DNA of 64,000 nt, taken from NCBI GenBank assembly GCA_028280885.1, contig JANQKY010000071.1, positions 19,715-83,714 on the forward strand, in the 5' to 3' direction. Positions 47,087-55,487 of the stretch are shown here, in pieces. Numbering within the stretch: position 1 is the first letter of the stretch; each line of letters starts with the position of its first letter. The position numbers and the translations under genes are program-made. The notes under the pieces are model-generated. The model ran no database searches, was not told where the DNA came from, and saw only the letters and a program-made list of their open reading frames with translations. This DNA is from Tepidamorphus sp. GTDB taxonomy: Bacteria; Pseudomonadota; Alphaproteobacteria; Rhizobiales; Tepidamorphaceae.

Positions 47087-47853
47087 TCGAAAAACGCCTC
47101 GCGCAGGGCCGGCAGCGATCCGCCTGCCGTCATATCGAGCTGAATCGGGCAAACGGCGATCTCGTTGTTCTCGATCGCATGCAGATCGGTGTTCGGATCG
47201 ATGTCGTGATCGACCCGGGAAATCTTGATCCAGTAGTAGCTTTTGCGCCGCTCGTCGACGCGGTGCACCGGCTTGAACGCGCCCGGCGGGCGGATACCCT
47301 GCTGGCAGACCCGGATTCCCCGCACCGCTTCCGGCGGCACCGGCGGAAAGTTCACGTTGACGAACGTGCCGGGCGCGATCCCGGCCGCCAGGATGCCGTC
47401 GATGACCTGCGGGGTGAACCGTTCGGCGGTCGCCCAATGGATCTCCTCATAGGCGTGGACCTGGCTGAGCGCGATCGCGGGAACCCCGAGCAGCGCGCCT
47501 TCCATGGCCGCCGCCGCCGTCCCCGAATAGGTAACGTCCTCGGCCAGGTTGGCCCCCCAGTTGATGCCGGAGATCATCAGCGACGGCGGTTCCGGCATCA
47601 ACTCGTAGATGCCCATCAGGGCGCAGTCGGTCGGCGTCCCCTTGATCGCGTGATGGCGAGCATCGATCTCGCGGTGGCGGATCGGGTCATGCATCGAGAT
47701 CGAGTGCGACGCGCCGGACCTCTCCTCGGATGGCGCGACCACCCACACGTCGCCGGCATGCGGCGCCACCAGCCGTTCGATCAGCGCAAGCCCGTCGGCG
47801 CCGATCCCGTCATCGTTGGTAAGCAGCACCCTGTGTTGTGCAAGCCGGTCCAT
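47074..47853 (-). CDS. surE: 5'/3'-nucleotidase SurE
   Basis: The 259-residue protein contains all SurE landmarks: LLTNDDGIGADGL (metal Asp-Asp), EERSGASHSIS (Ser ligand) and SGINWGANLAEDVTYSGTA (Asn ligand). SurE removes phosphate from nucleoside monophosphates and other small phosphates. In many bacteria it is next to pcm; here it lies between a phosphatase and a thiolase and shares a palindromic upstream region with the carboxylase operon, which suggests a second, pathway-linked copy rather than the housekeeping one. Confidence 0.93.
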   Translation of the reverse strand: MDRLAQHRVLLTNDDGIGADGLALIERLVAPHAGDVWVVAPSEERSGASHSISMHDPIRHREIDARHHAIKGTPTDCALMGIYELMPEPPSLMISGINWGANLAEDVTYSGTAAAAMEGALLGVPAIALSQVHAYEEIHWATAERFTPQVIDGILAAGIAPGTFVNVNFPPVPPEAVRGIRVCQQGIRPPGAFKPVHRVDERRKSYYWIKISRVDHDIDPNTDLHAIENNEIAVCPIQLDMTAGGSLPALREAFFDHRA

Positions 47854-47896
47854 ACCCTGCCCCTTCGCTCTTGAGACTTGTTAATATTCAGACTAT

Positions 47897-47909
47897 ATTG
47901 TAGGACAAT
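47897..47909. promoter_or_regulatory. GntR/FadR-type operator-like palindrome (copy 3)
   Basis: ATTGTAGGACAAT has perfect five-base arms, extended by CTAT and TATAG on the two sides (about 47893-47914). It is centred in the 83-base gap between the divergent surE and thiolase genes, at the head of the carboxylase operon. Confidence 0.65.
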
Positions 47910-47936
47910 TATAGCAATAAAAATCGTGAGGCACGC

Positions 47937-49220
47937 ATGGGCGACACGGTCAGGGAGGATCGCGGAAGCGAGGACGTCTGGGTCGTCGGGATCGGCATGA
48001 CGCCCTTCGGCCGGCACCCGGACCGGTCGGTGCGGGGTCTCGCCGAGGGAGCCGTGACCGAGGCGCTTGCCGACGCCTGCATCGAGGCGCGCGACATCGG
48101 GGCGATCGTCTTCGGAAACGCGGTTCAGGGCGCCGTCGAAGGCCAGTACGGCATTCGCGGCCAGATCGCGCTCAAGGCCCTCCCCTTCGACGGCACGCCG
48201 GTGATCAATGTCGAGAACGCCTGCGCGACCGCGACCACCGCGCTTCACATGGCCATCGCCCAGGTTCGCGCCGGCCTGTGCGACATCGCCCTTGCGGTCG
48301 GTGCCGAGAAGATGATCGCCCCGGACCCGGACGTCTCGATGACCGCCTTCGAAGGCAGTTGGGAGCGCGCCGAACGCGCAGACGTGATCGACCGGCTGGT
48401 CGCCCTTGGCGCCGGAACACCGACACCGCCCGAGGACCGCGCGCGCGAGACGCCGCACTCGGTCTTCATGGATGTCTACAGCGCCTTCGCGAAGTGGCAC
48501 ATGGCCGAGTTCGGCACGACGCAGCGCCAGCTCGCCGTCATCTCCGCCAAGAACCATCAGCATTCCGTCCACAATCCGCTCGCTCAGTACCGCAAGCCCT
48601 TCACGGTCGAGGAGGTGCTGTCGGCCCGGCTGATCGCCTGGCCGATGACGCTGCCGATGTGCTCGCCGATCTCCGACGGCGCCGCCGCCGCGATCGTTTG
48701 CAACACAGCCGGTCTGAAGCGGATCGGTTCGGACCGGGCCATCCGCGTCCGCGCCGCGGTCATGATGGCCGGCGGGCGCCGGCCGCCCGATGCCTATGAC
48801 CGCCACATCGCCCGGCGCGCGGCGGCGAAGGCCTATGAAATCGCCGGTCTGGGGCCGGACGACATCGATGTGGTGGAATGTCACGATGCAAGCGCGTTCG
48901 GCGAATTGCAGCAGTCCGAACTGCTCGGCTTCTGCCCGCTCGGCGACGGCGGTGCGCTTGCCGACAGCGGCGACACCGCGCTCGGCGGCCGCATTCCGTT
49001 CAACCCGTCCGGCGGGCTGCAGTCGCGCGGCCATCCGATCGGCGCGACGGGGCTCGCGCAATGCCATGAACTGGTGACGCAGCTGCGCGGCGTGGCCGGT
49101 GCCCGCCAGGTCGAGGGCGCCCGGATCGGCCTTGCCGAGAATGGCGGCGGCCTGATGGGCGTCGAGGAAGCCGCGATCGGCGTGACGATCTATGAACGCC
49201 CGGGACCGAGCGACGCATGA
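47937..49220 (+). CDS. Thiolase family protein (SCPx-like)
   Basis: The 427-residue protein has the nucleophile Cys96 in NVENACATATTAL and the active His in QSRGHPIGATG. In place of the C-terminal Cys motif of classical thiolases it has LAENGGGLMG, as in SCPx/SCP2-type thiolases. These cleave branched or bulky 3-ketoacyl-CoAs. It is the first gene of the operon and overlaps the next CoA ligase by four bases. A second thiolase, with full Cys-His-Cys, is at 60669. Confidence 0.9.
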   Translation: MGDTVREDRGSEDVWVVGIGMTPFGRHPDRSVRGLAEGAVTEALADACIEARDIGAIVFGNAVQGAVEGQYGIRGQIALKALPFDGTPVINVENACATATTALHMAIAQVRAGLCDIALAVGAEKMIAPDPDVSMTAFEGSWERAERADVIDRLVALGAGTPTPPEDRARETPHSVFMDVYSAFAKWHMAEFGTTQRQLAVISAKNHQHSVHNPLAQYRKPFTVEEVLSARLIAWPMTLPMCSPISDGAAAAIVCNTAGLKRIGSDRAIRVRAAVMMAGGRRPPDAYDRHIARRAAAKAYEIAGLGPDDIDVVECHDASAFGELQQSELLGFCPLGDGGALADSGDTALGGRIPFNPSGGLQSRGHPIGATGLAQCHELVTQLRGVAGARQVEGARIGLAENGGGLMGVEEAAIGVTIYERPGPSDA

Positions 49221-50764
49221 GCCTTGCGACCTTGCTTGCGAATTCGGCGCGCTGCTTTCCCGACCGGCCGGCGGTTACGGTCGGCACCAGGATCTACCTC
49301 GACTATGCGGGCCTTGCCCGCGCAGCCTCCGGCGTCTCAGCCGGTCTGATCGAGACACATGGCTGTTCTCCCGGCGATACCGTGCTGCTGGCGATGCGCA
49401 ACAACCGGGACTATCTGACCTGCCTGTTCGGCTGCTGGTGGGCCGGCCTCACCGTAGTGCCGATCAACGCGAAGCTGCATCCCCGCGAGATCGCCGAAAT
49501 CGCGGAGGATTGCGGGGCCCGCATCGGCTTCGTGGCGCCCGATCTGGCGCCCGGCCTCGCGGAGGCCTGTCCGCAACTCGACGTCGTCGGGACCGGCGAG
49601 ACCGTCTTTTCCGATCTCGCCGGCCACGATCCGATTGCAATGGCCGACGTCGACGCGGCGGACATTGCCTGGATCTTCTACACCTCCGGCACCACCGGCC
49701 GGCCGAAGGGCGCGATGCTCAGCCATCGCAACCTGATGGCGATGACGCTTGCCTATCTGGCCGATGTCGACTGTCTGACCCGGCACGACGCATTCCTGCA
49801 CCTGGCCGCGACATCGCATGCCTCCGGCCTGTTCGCCCTGTCCTTCATCGCCAAGGCCGCCAACAACATTCTTCCCGAGGCGAACGGCTACGATGCCGCG
49901 GAGATGCGGACGATCCTGTCGGCGACGGAGAAACTGACCTTCTTCGCCCCGACCGTGCTCCTCAACCGGATGGCCGATGACGGTCTCAAGGATGCCCCGA
50001 TCGGCAACATCAAGACCGTGCTGACCGGCGCGGGACCGGTCCACGCCGGCGATATCCATCGCGCGCTGAAGACCTTCGGGCCAAGGCTCTGGAACGGCTA
50101 CGGCCAGGGCGAGACCCCCTGCACGATCACGGCGATGGACAAGCACAGCATCGCCCGGGCAGCGATCGAAGGCGACGATGAAGCCCTCGCCTCGGTCGGC
50201 ATTCCGCGCACCGGGATCGCCCTGCGCCTTGTCGATCCTGATGGCGATCCTGATGGCGACCCTGCCGGCAATCCGGTCGGGACCGGCTGCATCGGCGAGG
50301 TGACGGTGCGCGGCGAAACCGTCATGGCGGGCTACCTCAACCGCCCCGACGCAACGGCGCGGGCGCTGCGCGGCGGCTGGCTGCATACCGGTGATCTCGG
50401 CCGGATCGATGCGCAGGGCCGTCTGCATCTGCTCGACCGCGTCAAGGACGTCATCATCACCGGCGGCATGAACGTCTATGCCCGCGAGGTCGAAGCGGTG
50501 CTCCTGACCCATCCAGGCGTCGGCGAGGCAGCCGTTGTCGCCGAGCCGAATCCGGACTGGGGCGAGCAGGTCACCGCCCTCATCGTTCCCAACGGCGCCC
50601 CGCCCGACTGGAATGAGCTGGATCGGCTCTGCCTTGACCGGCTCGCCCGTTTCAAGCGGCCGAGACGATACGTTCATGCCCGGTCGCTGCCGAAAAACGC
50701 AGCCGGAAAGGTGCTGAAAGCCGAGCTGCGGGCCCGGATCTCGGGCAGATCCATTGAAAATTGA
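49217..50764 (+). CDS. Acyl-CoA ligase (AMP-dependent) 1
   Basis: The 515-residue adenylate-forming enzyme has IFYTSGTTGRPKGAMLSH (about 152-169), the hinge stretch GWLHTGDLGRIDAQGRL, RVKDVIITGGMNVYAREVE, and the catalytic Lys in PKNAAGKVLKAEL. It activates a carboxylic acid to its CoA ester. A 12-base unit (GATCCTGATGGC) repeats near 50234 and encodes a DPDG-type loop. It is coupled to the upstream thiolase, so the two probably act in sequence on the same carbon chain. Confidence 0.92.
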   Translation: MSLATLLANSARCFPDRPAVTVGTRIYLDYAGLARAASGVSAGLIETHGCSPGDTVLLAMRNNRDYLTCLFGCWWAGLTVVPINAKLHPREIAEIAEDCGARIGFVAPDLAPGLAEACPQLDVVGTGETVFSDLAGHDPIAMADVDAADIAWIFYTSGTTGRPKGAMLSHRNLMAMTLAYLADVDCLTRHDAFLHLAATSHASGLFALSFIAKAANNILPEANGYDAAEMRTILSATEKLTFFAPTVLLNRMADDGLKDAPIGNIKTVLTGAGPVHAGDIHRALKTFGPRLWNGYGQGETPCTITAMDKHSIARAAIEGDDEALASVGIPRTGIALRLVDPDGDPDGDPAGNPVGTGCIGEVTVRGETVMAGYLNRPDATARALRGGWLHTGDLGRIDAQGRLHLLDRVKDVIITGGMNVYAREVEAVLLTHPGVGEAAVVAEPNPDWGEQVTALIVPNGAPPDWNELDRLCLDRLARFKRPRRYVHARSLPKNAAGKVLKAELRARISGRSIEN

Positions 50765-50772
50765 CAGCCAAA

Positions 50773-50785
50773 ATTGTTAGACAAT
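50773..50785. promoter_or_regulatory. GntR/FadR-type operator-like palindrome (copy 4)
   Basis: ATTGTTAGACAAT has perfect five-base arms. A weaker, partly matching site (CTTG-TATGAT-CAAG) follows at 50786-50799, and ATTGACAGC occurs as a direct repeat on both sides. The site is within the operon, 167 bases before the swivel-domain gene, implying an internal promoter. No gene is seen in the rest of 50765-50951. Confidence 0.62.
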
Positions 50786-50951
50786 CTTGTATGATCAAGA
50801 TTGACAGCGCTTCGTCTTAAGGGGCAGTATGCCGACATGCCGGCGCCCGCTTAAGACAAAACACAATGGCGACGCGCGGCAGGAACCGGACATTTTCGCC
50901 AGGCGGCTAAAGGCGGGCGGCGAAGGGTGGGCGGCCAAAGGGAGGACAGCC

Positions 50952-51704
50952 ATGGCAAAGCTCTATGTCGATACCGACAAGTTCGGCGGCAGCAACATGT
51001 CGCCGACGGTCGAGGCCTTCCATTCGGCGATCAAGGATATCGTCCGGCAGAAGCTCGATGCCGCCGGCGGCCACTGGCAGAGCTTCGTCTTCGACAAATC
51101 GCTCGACCTGATCACCGCGGAGGACTTCAAGTCGGTCGAACAGATGCTGACCGATGCCGGTCACCGGTTCGACTGGTCGGCCGCGATTTCGCCGCAGGAG
51201 CGCCCCGACATCTACAAGCCGGCCGAGGGTGTCGACGATTCCGACATCGAGACGTTCTCCTTCGAGCATCCAGAAGCGGTTACGGCCAACGCGGATGCCG
51301 CCGGGCGCGAACAGCGCGGCCATGGCGACAACGTCGCCCGCTATTCGCAAGACTGCACCGGCACGGCGCGCTACATCCGCTCGCCGGCCCAGGTCCTGCA
51401 ATATCTCACGGACGGCGTTCCCGGCGATACGATCGCCGTGATCGACGATTCCGGCGGAACCCTGACCGCGCCGATCCTCGAACAGTTCCGGGGCGTGATC
51501 TGCGCCGGCGGCTCGACCCGCTCGCATCTTGGCATCCTGACCCGCGAATACGGCGTGCCCTGCCTGATGAACGCCAAGATCAGCGGCATTCGCCAGGGCG
51601 ATACGGTGACCATCGAATGCACCGCCGACCCCAAGACGGCACAGGACTATCAGACGAATGTCGAGCGGACCGCGAAGGTCTGGCGCGTCCAGGCGGCCGG
51701 ATAA
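50952..51704 (+). CDS. Stand-alone PEP-utiliser swivel (mobile) domain protein
   Basis: The protein is 250 residues from the ATG at 50952 (GGAGGACAGCC upstream); the frame is open from 50829. The C-terminal half is a PEP-utilizers mobile domain: GVICAGGSTRSHLGILTREY (181-200) holds the phosphoryl-carrying His192, followed by GVPCLMN. The N-terminal 120 residues match nothing I recognise. In PEP synthase and PPDK this domain carries phosphate from the ATP site to the acceptor. Here it has no ATP or pyruvate domain, so it must work with a partner, most likely the PPDK-like protein and the 518-residue protein of the same operon. Confidence 0.85.
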   Translation: MAKLYVDTDKFGGSNMSPTVEAFHSAIKDIVRQKLDAAGGHWQSFVFDKSLDLITAEDFKSVEQMLTDAGHRFDWSAAISPQERPDIYKPAEGVDDSDIETFSFEHPEAVTANADAAGREQRGHGDNVARYSQDCTGTARYIRSPAQVLQYLTDGVPGDTIAVIDDSGGTLTAPILEQFRGVICAGGSTRSHLGILTREYGVPCLMNAKISGIRQGDTVTIECTADPKTAQDYQTNVERTAKVWRVQAAG

Positions 51705-51741
51705 GGCGCCGGACGAAAGCGATTTACGGGGAGGACTGCCA

Positions 51742-53298
51742 ATGCCGGTTAATCCGATCACCTACGCCCAGTTGCTCGAGACCAACAATCTCATGCAGAT
51801 CAACACGGACGAAAGCTACTGGCTCTGCGTCACGCGGACGGTTCAGGAAAGCAAGCTGTTCCCGGTGCCCTCCTACATGATGATGAGCTATCTCATGGCG
51901 TTCTACCGCTATCCCTCGCTCCTGCGGAAGATCGAGGGACGAATGCGGGCCGAAGAGATCGGCGACCGCGCCCGCAACATGGCGATGAAGATCCAGCATC
52001 CCGGCGTCAGCTGGGGCCTGCCCTGTTTCTACATGCTCGGCCGCGAATGGCTGATCAATATCGGGCTCCTGAAGCCCACCGACGCGATCGAGGATCTCAT
52101 CTACGTGATGGATTTCTGGAAGCGCTTCATGCTGGCCTTCCACCGCAACGACGGGCATCTCAACAGCTGGCAGTTCGGTCATCGTTCGCAGATCCTGCCC
52201 GAACGCCAGCTACAGGTCTATCACGCCGATCTCTACGATTGCGAAGCCGGCGACGACCTGCATGAAGCCGCCCACGCCTTCATGGCGTCGGCGTCGCAAT
52301 ACGGCTTCCTGATCTCCTGCGAAAGCCGCATTTCGCTGCACAATCACGGCCCCTACAAGCTCGACGACACCACCGAGCTGATGGTCCGCGACTTCATGGA
52401 TCTCGCCGAAAGCGACTTCCCCTGGCTCGACGACGTCGCCGCGGACGTGGAATTCAACAATCTGTCGGTGACGATGGCGGTCAAGGACTGCCATTTCTAC
52501 CTGGTCGACGACTGGGGAAGCTTCGAGGCCGAGCCGGAGTTCTCCGCCGAAAGGCTGGTCGGGGTTGGGCTCTATACCTCCGACAACCTGTCCGACGGCC
52601 ACATCCCGGTCGGCATGGGCTCGCGCGAGGAGCTGATTGCGACCTTCAAGCGGCTCGACGCCCAGGTCCGCGAGGCGACCAACAAGCTTTGGCGGCGGAT
52701 CGCCGGCTGGTCGCGCGACCAGATGATCGACGCCGGCGCGATCACCTATTTCTCGATCTGCAAGGACCTCGCCCATGTCGCCGGCGTCTACGAGGTCGAC
52801 GACTGGATGAAGATCGACGAACGCGCCGAACGCTTCCGGCCGCTGTTCAACGACGAGTACAGCCGTGACGTGCTCGGCGAACTGGTCGGCTACCTGTCCA
52901 ATCCCTCGCAGAAGGTGATGGAATACACGATGATGCAGCACGCCAACACGCCGACACGGATGTATTCCAACATCCCCTACTCCGTGCTGTCCGGCGAGCC
53001 CTATACGTCGACGGTCGGCATGATGCATCCCGGCATCACCAACCTGCCCGAGAAGAAGGACGTCTTCACCACGACGAAGGGAAAGATGACCTTCGCCGAA
53101 TACAACGCGGCGAGCCGCGCCTTCGTGCCGTTCGATGCGCGGACCGAAAACGCCCATCTGTGCGACACCTGGCTCAAATATCACGCCGAAACGGCGGAAG
53201 CGCAGGCGCTCTACGAACATGCGCAACGCGCCTCCCGCACGCTCAAGGGCAAGGGCGCGGGCCTGTCGCGCGCCGATGTCGCCGCGTTGCGCGCCTGA
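51742..53298 (+). CDS. Conserved-looking protein of unknown function, 518 residues
   Basis: I do not recognise this family. The ATG at 51742 has GGGGAGGACTGCCA before it. The sequence is soluble, with many aromatic and His residues (for example WQFGHRSQILPERQLQVYHAD, written at 150-170, and DDLHEAAHAFMASASQYGFL) and no signal peptide or membrane helix. Its place 38 bases after the swivel-domain gene suggests a shared complex. One possibility is that it is the substrate-binding component of a phosphotransferase, doing the job of the missing pyruvate/PEP barrel. That is inference from context. Confidence 0.85.
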   Translation: MPVNPITYAQLLETNNLMQINTDESYWLCVTRTVQESKLFPVPSYMMMSYLMAFYRYPSLLRKIEGRMRAEEIGDRARNMAMKIQHPGVSWGLPCFYMLGREWLINIGLLKPTDAIEDLIYVMDFWKRFMLAFHRNDGHLNSWQFGHRSQILPERQLQVYHADLYDCEAGDDLHEAAHAFMASASQYGFLISCESRISLHNHGPYKLDDTTELMVRDFMDLAESDFPWLDDVAADVEFNNLSVTMAVKDCHFYLVDDWGSFEAEPEFSAERLVGVGLYTSDNLSDGHIPVGMGSREELIATFKRLDAQVREATNKLWRRIAGWSRDQMIDAGAITYFSICKDLAHVAGVYEVDDWMKIDERAERFRPLFNDEYSRDVLGELVGYLSNPSQKVMEYTMMQHANTPTRMYSNIPYSVLSGEPYTSTVGMMHPGITNLPEKKDVFTTTKGKMTFAEYNAASRAFVPFDARTENAHLCDTWLKYHAETAEAQALYEHAQRASRTLKGKGAGLSRADVAALRA

Positions 53299-53383
53299 CG
53301 CTCCGGGTGATGAAAGCGGGCTTCCGCCCCTGGCGTTTCGGTCTGGCGTTGATGTCGTGTACGGATTTTCGATCGGAGGTCCC

Positions 53384-54877
53384 ATGCAGATCGGTTCCCT
53401 GATCCGCCGTTCGGCGCGCCAGTTCTCCGATACGCCCTGCCTCGTCCAGGACGGGCGGACGCTTACCTATGCCGACTTCGACGCAGCGACCGACCGGCTC
53501 GGTAATGCCCTGCTGGCGCGCGGCCTCGTGCCGGGTGACCGGGTCGGCGTTTTGCTGCCCAATTCCATCGAGTGCATCATCGCCTACTACGCTCTGGCCA
53601 AGGCCGGCCTCGTCCGGGTCGGCATGAACACCCGCGAAACGGTCGCCGACCACACCTACAAACTGATCGATTCCGGTGCCCGGGCGGTCATTCAGGCCGG
53701 CCCCGACGATCTGCCCCCTGAAAACGATCTGCCTCCCGAGATTGCGATCGGCTCGGACGAGCTTGCCGCGATGATCGATCACGGCGACCCCGCGCCCTGC
53801 GCCGTCGACCGCGACCTCGATGCGCCCTACCGCCTCGGCTATACCGGCGGCACCACCGGTCAGCCGAAGGCCGTGACGCTGACCACCCGCGGCGAACTGT
53901 CGGAACTGTCGGCCTTCCTGACCGATCTGATGCCGGACATCCGCGCGGGCGACACGTTTCTGCACGCCGCGCCGATCGCCCACGCCTCCGGCGCCTTCTT
54001 CCTGCCCGTGATCGCGCGCGGCGCGACATCGCTGGTCATGACCAAGTTCGACGCCGCCGGCTTCATCGCCATGGCCGAGGCCGAACGGGCGACGCTGACG
54101 TTTCTCGTTCCCACGATGCTGGCGATGATCCTCGCCGAGCCGTCGCTTGAGACCGCGACCGTCGCCTTCCGCCGCATCGCCTATGGCGCCTCCCCCATCG
54201 CCGAGAGCGTGCTGCGACGGGCAGAGGCGCGCTTCGGGCGGATCTTCGCCCAGACCTACGGCCAGGCCGAGAGCCCGATGGTGATCACCTGTCTGAAGCC
54301 CGAGGACCACGACCGGATCGGCTCCTGCGGGCGCCCCTTCACGATCGTCGATGTCGCCGTCCTCGACGATGACGACAACGAGGTGCCGGTCGGCGAAACC
54401 GGCGAGATCTGCTGCCGTGGACCGCAGACCATGGCCTATTACTGGGGGCGGCCCGAGGCGACGCAGAAGGCCTTCCGCAACGGCTGGCTGCACACCGGCG
54501 ATGTCGGCCGGATGGACGAGGACGGCTTTTTCTACATCCTCGACCGCAAGAACGACATGCTGATATCCGGCGGCTACAACATCTATCCCCGCGAGGTCGA
54601 GGACGTGCTGCTGGCCTGTGAGGGCGTGGTCGAGGCCGCCGTCGTCGGCACGCCCGACGCGGTCTGGGGGGACCGGGTGGAGGCGGTCGTCGCCGGCCGG
54701 GACGGGCTCGATGCCGAGACCGTTCTCCAGCATGCCCGCGCCAGCCTTGCCGGCCACAAATGCCCGAAGGCCGTCGCCATCTGGCCGGAACTGCCCAAGA
54801 GCGGCGCCAACAAGATCCTGCGGCGGGAAGTCCGCGCCCGCCTGATCGCCGGACGCGAGAAGGAGCGGCAGGCATGA
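53384..54877 (+). CDS. Acyl-CoA ligase (AMP-dependent) 2
   Basis: The 497-residue adenylate-forming enzyme begins at ATG 53384 after GGAGGTCCC. The P-loop is slightly unusual (LGYTGGTTGQPKAVTL, with TGG instead of TSG). The hinge stretch GWLHTGDVGRMDEDGFFYIL, the motif KNDMLISGGYNIYPREVE and the catalytic Lys in PKSGANKILRREV are intact. It differs clearly from the ligase at 49217, so two different acids, or the substrate and a product, are probably activated. Its stop overlaps the next gene (ATGA). Confidence 0.91.
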   Translation: MQIGSLIRRSARQFSDTPCLVQDGRTLTYADFDAATDRLGNALLARGLVPGDRVGVLLPNSIECIIAYYALAKAGLVRVGMNTRETVADHTYKLIDSGARAVIQAGPDDLPPENDLPPEIAIGSDELAAMIDHGDPAPCAVDRDLDAPYRLGYTGGTTGQPKAVTLTTRGELSELSAFLTDLMPDIRAGDTFLHAAPIAHASGAFFLPVIARGATSLVMTKFDAAGFIAMAEAERATLTFLVPTMLAMILAEPSLETATVAFRRIAYGASPIAESVLRRAEARFGRIFAQTYGQAESPMVITCLKPEDHDRIGSCGRPFTIVDVAVLDDDDNEVPVGETGEICCRGPQTMAYYWGRPEATQKAFRNGWLHTGDVGRMDEDGFFYILDRKNDMLISGGYNIYPREVEDVLLACEGVVEAAVVGTPDAVWGDRVEAVVAGRDGLDAETVLQHARASLAGHKCPKAVAIWPELPKSGANKILRREVRARLIAGREKERQA

Positions 54878-55479
54878 TGACCGACGCGCAGCTCGCTCTG
54901 CATGGTCTGGCGATCAAGAAACACGGCCGGGCCGCCGAGGTCGCCGAGATCACCGCGCTCGACGCGGCGACGGTCGAACGCTTGCTCGACGCCGCCGTTC
55001 AATCGGGCCGCGCGGTGAAAACCGGCGACAAATACATGCTGACCCCGACCGCCCAGATCGCGCTCAAGGCGTCCTATTCCCGCGATTTCGCCGCCCAGCG
55101 TGCCGATGATGCGATGTCGGCGGCCTATGATGATTTCGAACGCATAAACGAACAGCTCAAGAGCCTGATCACCCGGTGGCAGACGATCGAGGTCGGCGGC
55201 CGGTCGCTGCCCAACGATCATTCGGACAAGGCCCATGACGACAGGATCATCGACCGGCTCGGCGATCTGCACGAGCGGGCCGAGCCGATCCTCGCGCGGC
55301 TCGCCGCAGGCCTCGGGCGCCTGTCGGTCTACCACACCCTGCTGACGGCGGCGCTGGAGAAGGCCGAGGACGGCGATATCGCCTGGGTATCGGACGCCAA
55401 ATGCGCGTCCTACCACACCGTCTGGTTCGAGTTGCACGAGGATCTGATCCGGATCCTCGGCCGGACCCGGATCGAGTGA
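54874..55479 (+). CDS. Winged-helix-like small protein of unknown role, 201 residues
   Basis: The N-terminal 60 residues (LALHGLAIKKHGRAAEVAE, then LLDAAVQSGRAVKTGDKYMLTP) look like a winged helix, and the rest is helical with a conserved-looking FERINEQLKSLITRWQT stretch. It is fused by four-base overlaps to the CoA ligase before and possibly the PPDK-like gene after (GTG 55476). That coupling suggests a structural or regulatory part of the phosphotransferase, not a free transcription factor. I cannot name the family. Confidence 0.82.
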   Translation: MMTDAQLALHGLAIKKHGRAAEVAEITALDAATVERLLDAAVQSGRAVKTGDKYMLTPTAQIALKASYSRDFAAQRADDAMSAAYDDFERINEQLKSLITRWQTIEVGGRSLPNDHSDKAHDDRIIDRLGDLHERAEPILARLAAGLGRLSVYHTLLTAALEKAEDGDIAWVSDAKCASYHTVWFELHEDLIRILGRTRIE

Positions 55480-55487
55480 GCCGCGCC

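Noticed and set aside
50234..50269. Twelve-base tandem repeat as a phase-variable tract
   Set aside because: The unit is a multiple of three and in frame, encoding a Asp/Gly/Pro loop, so copy changes would not switch the gene off; treated as a minor coding repeat.
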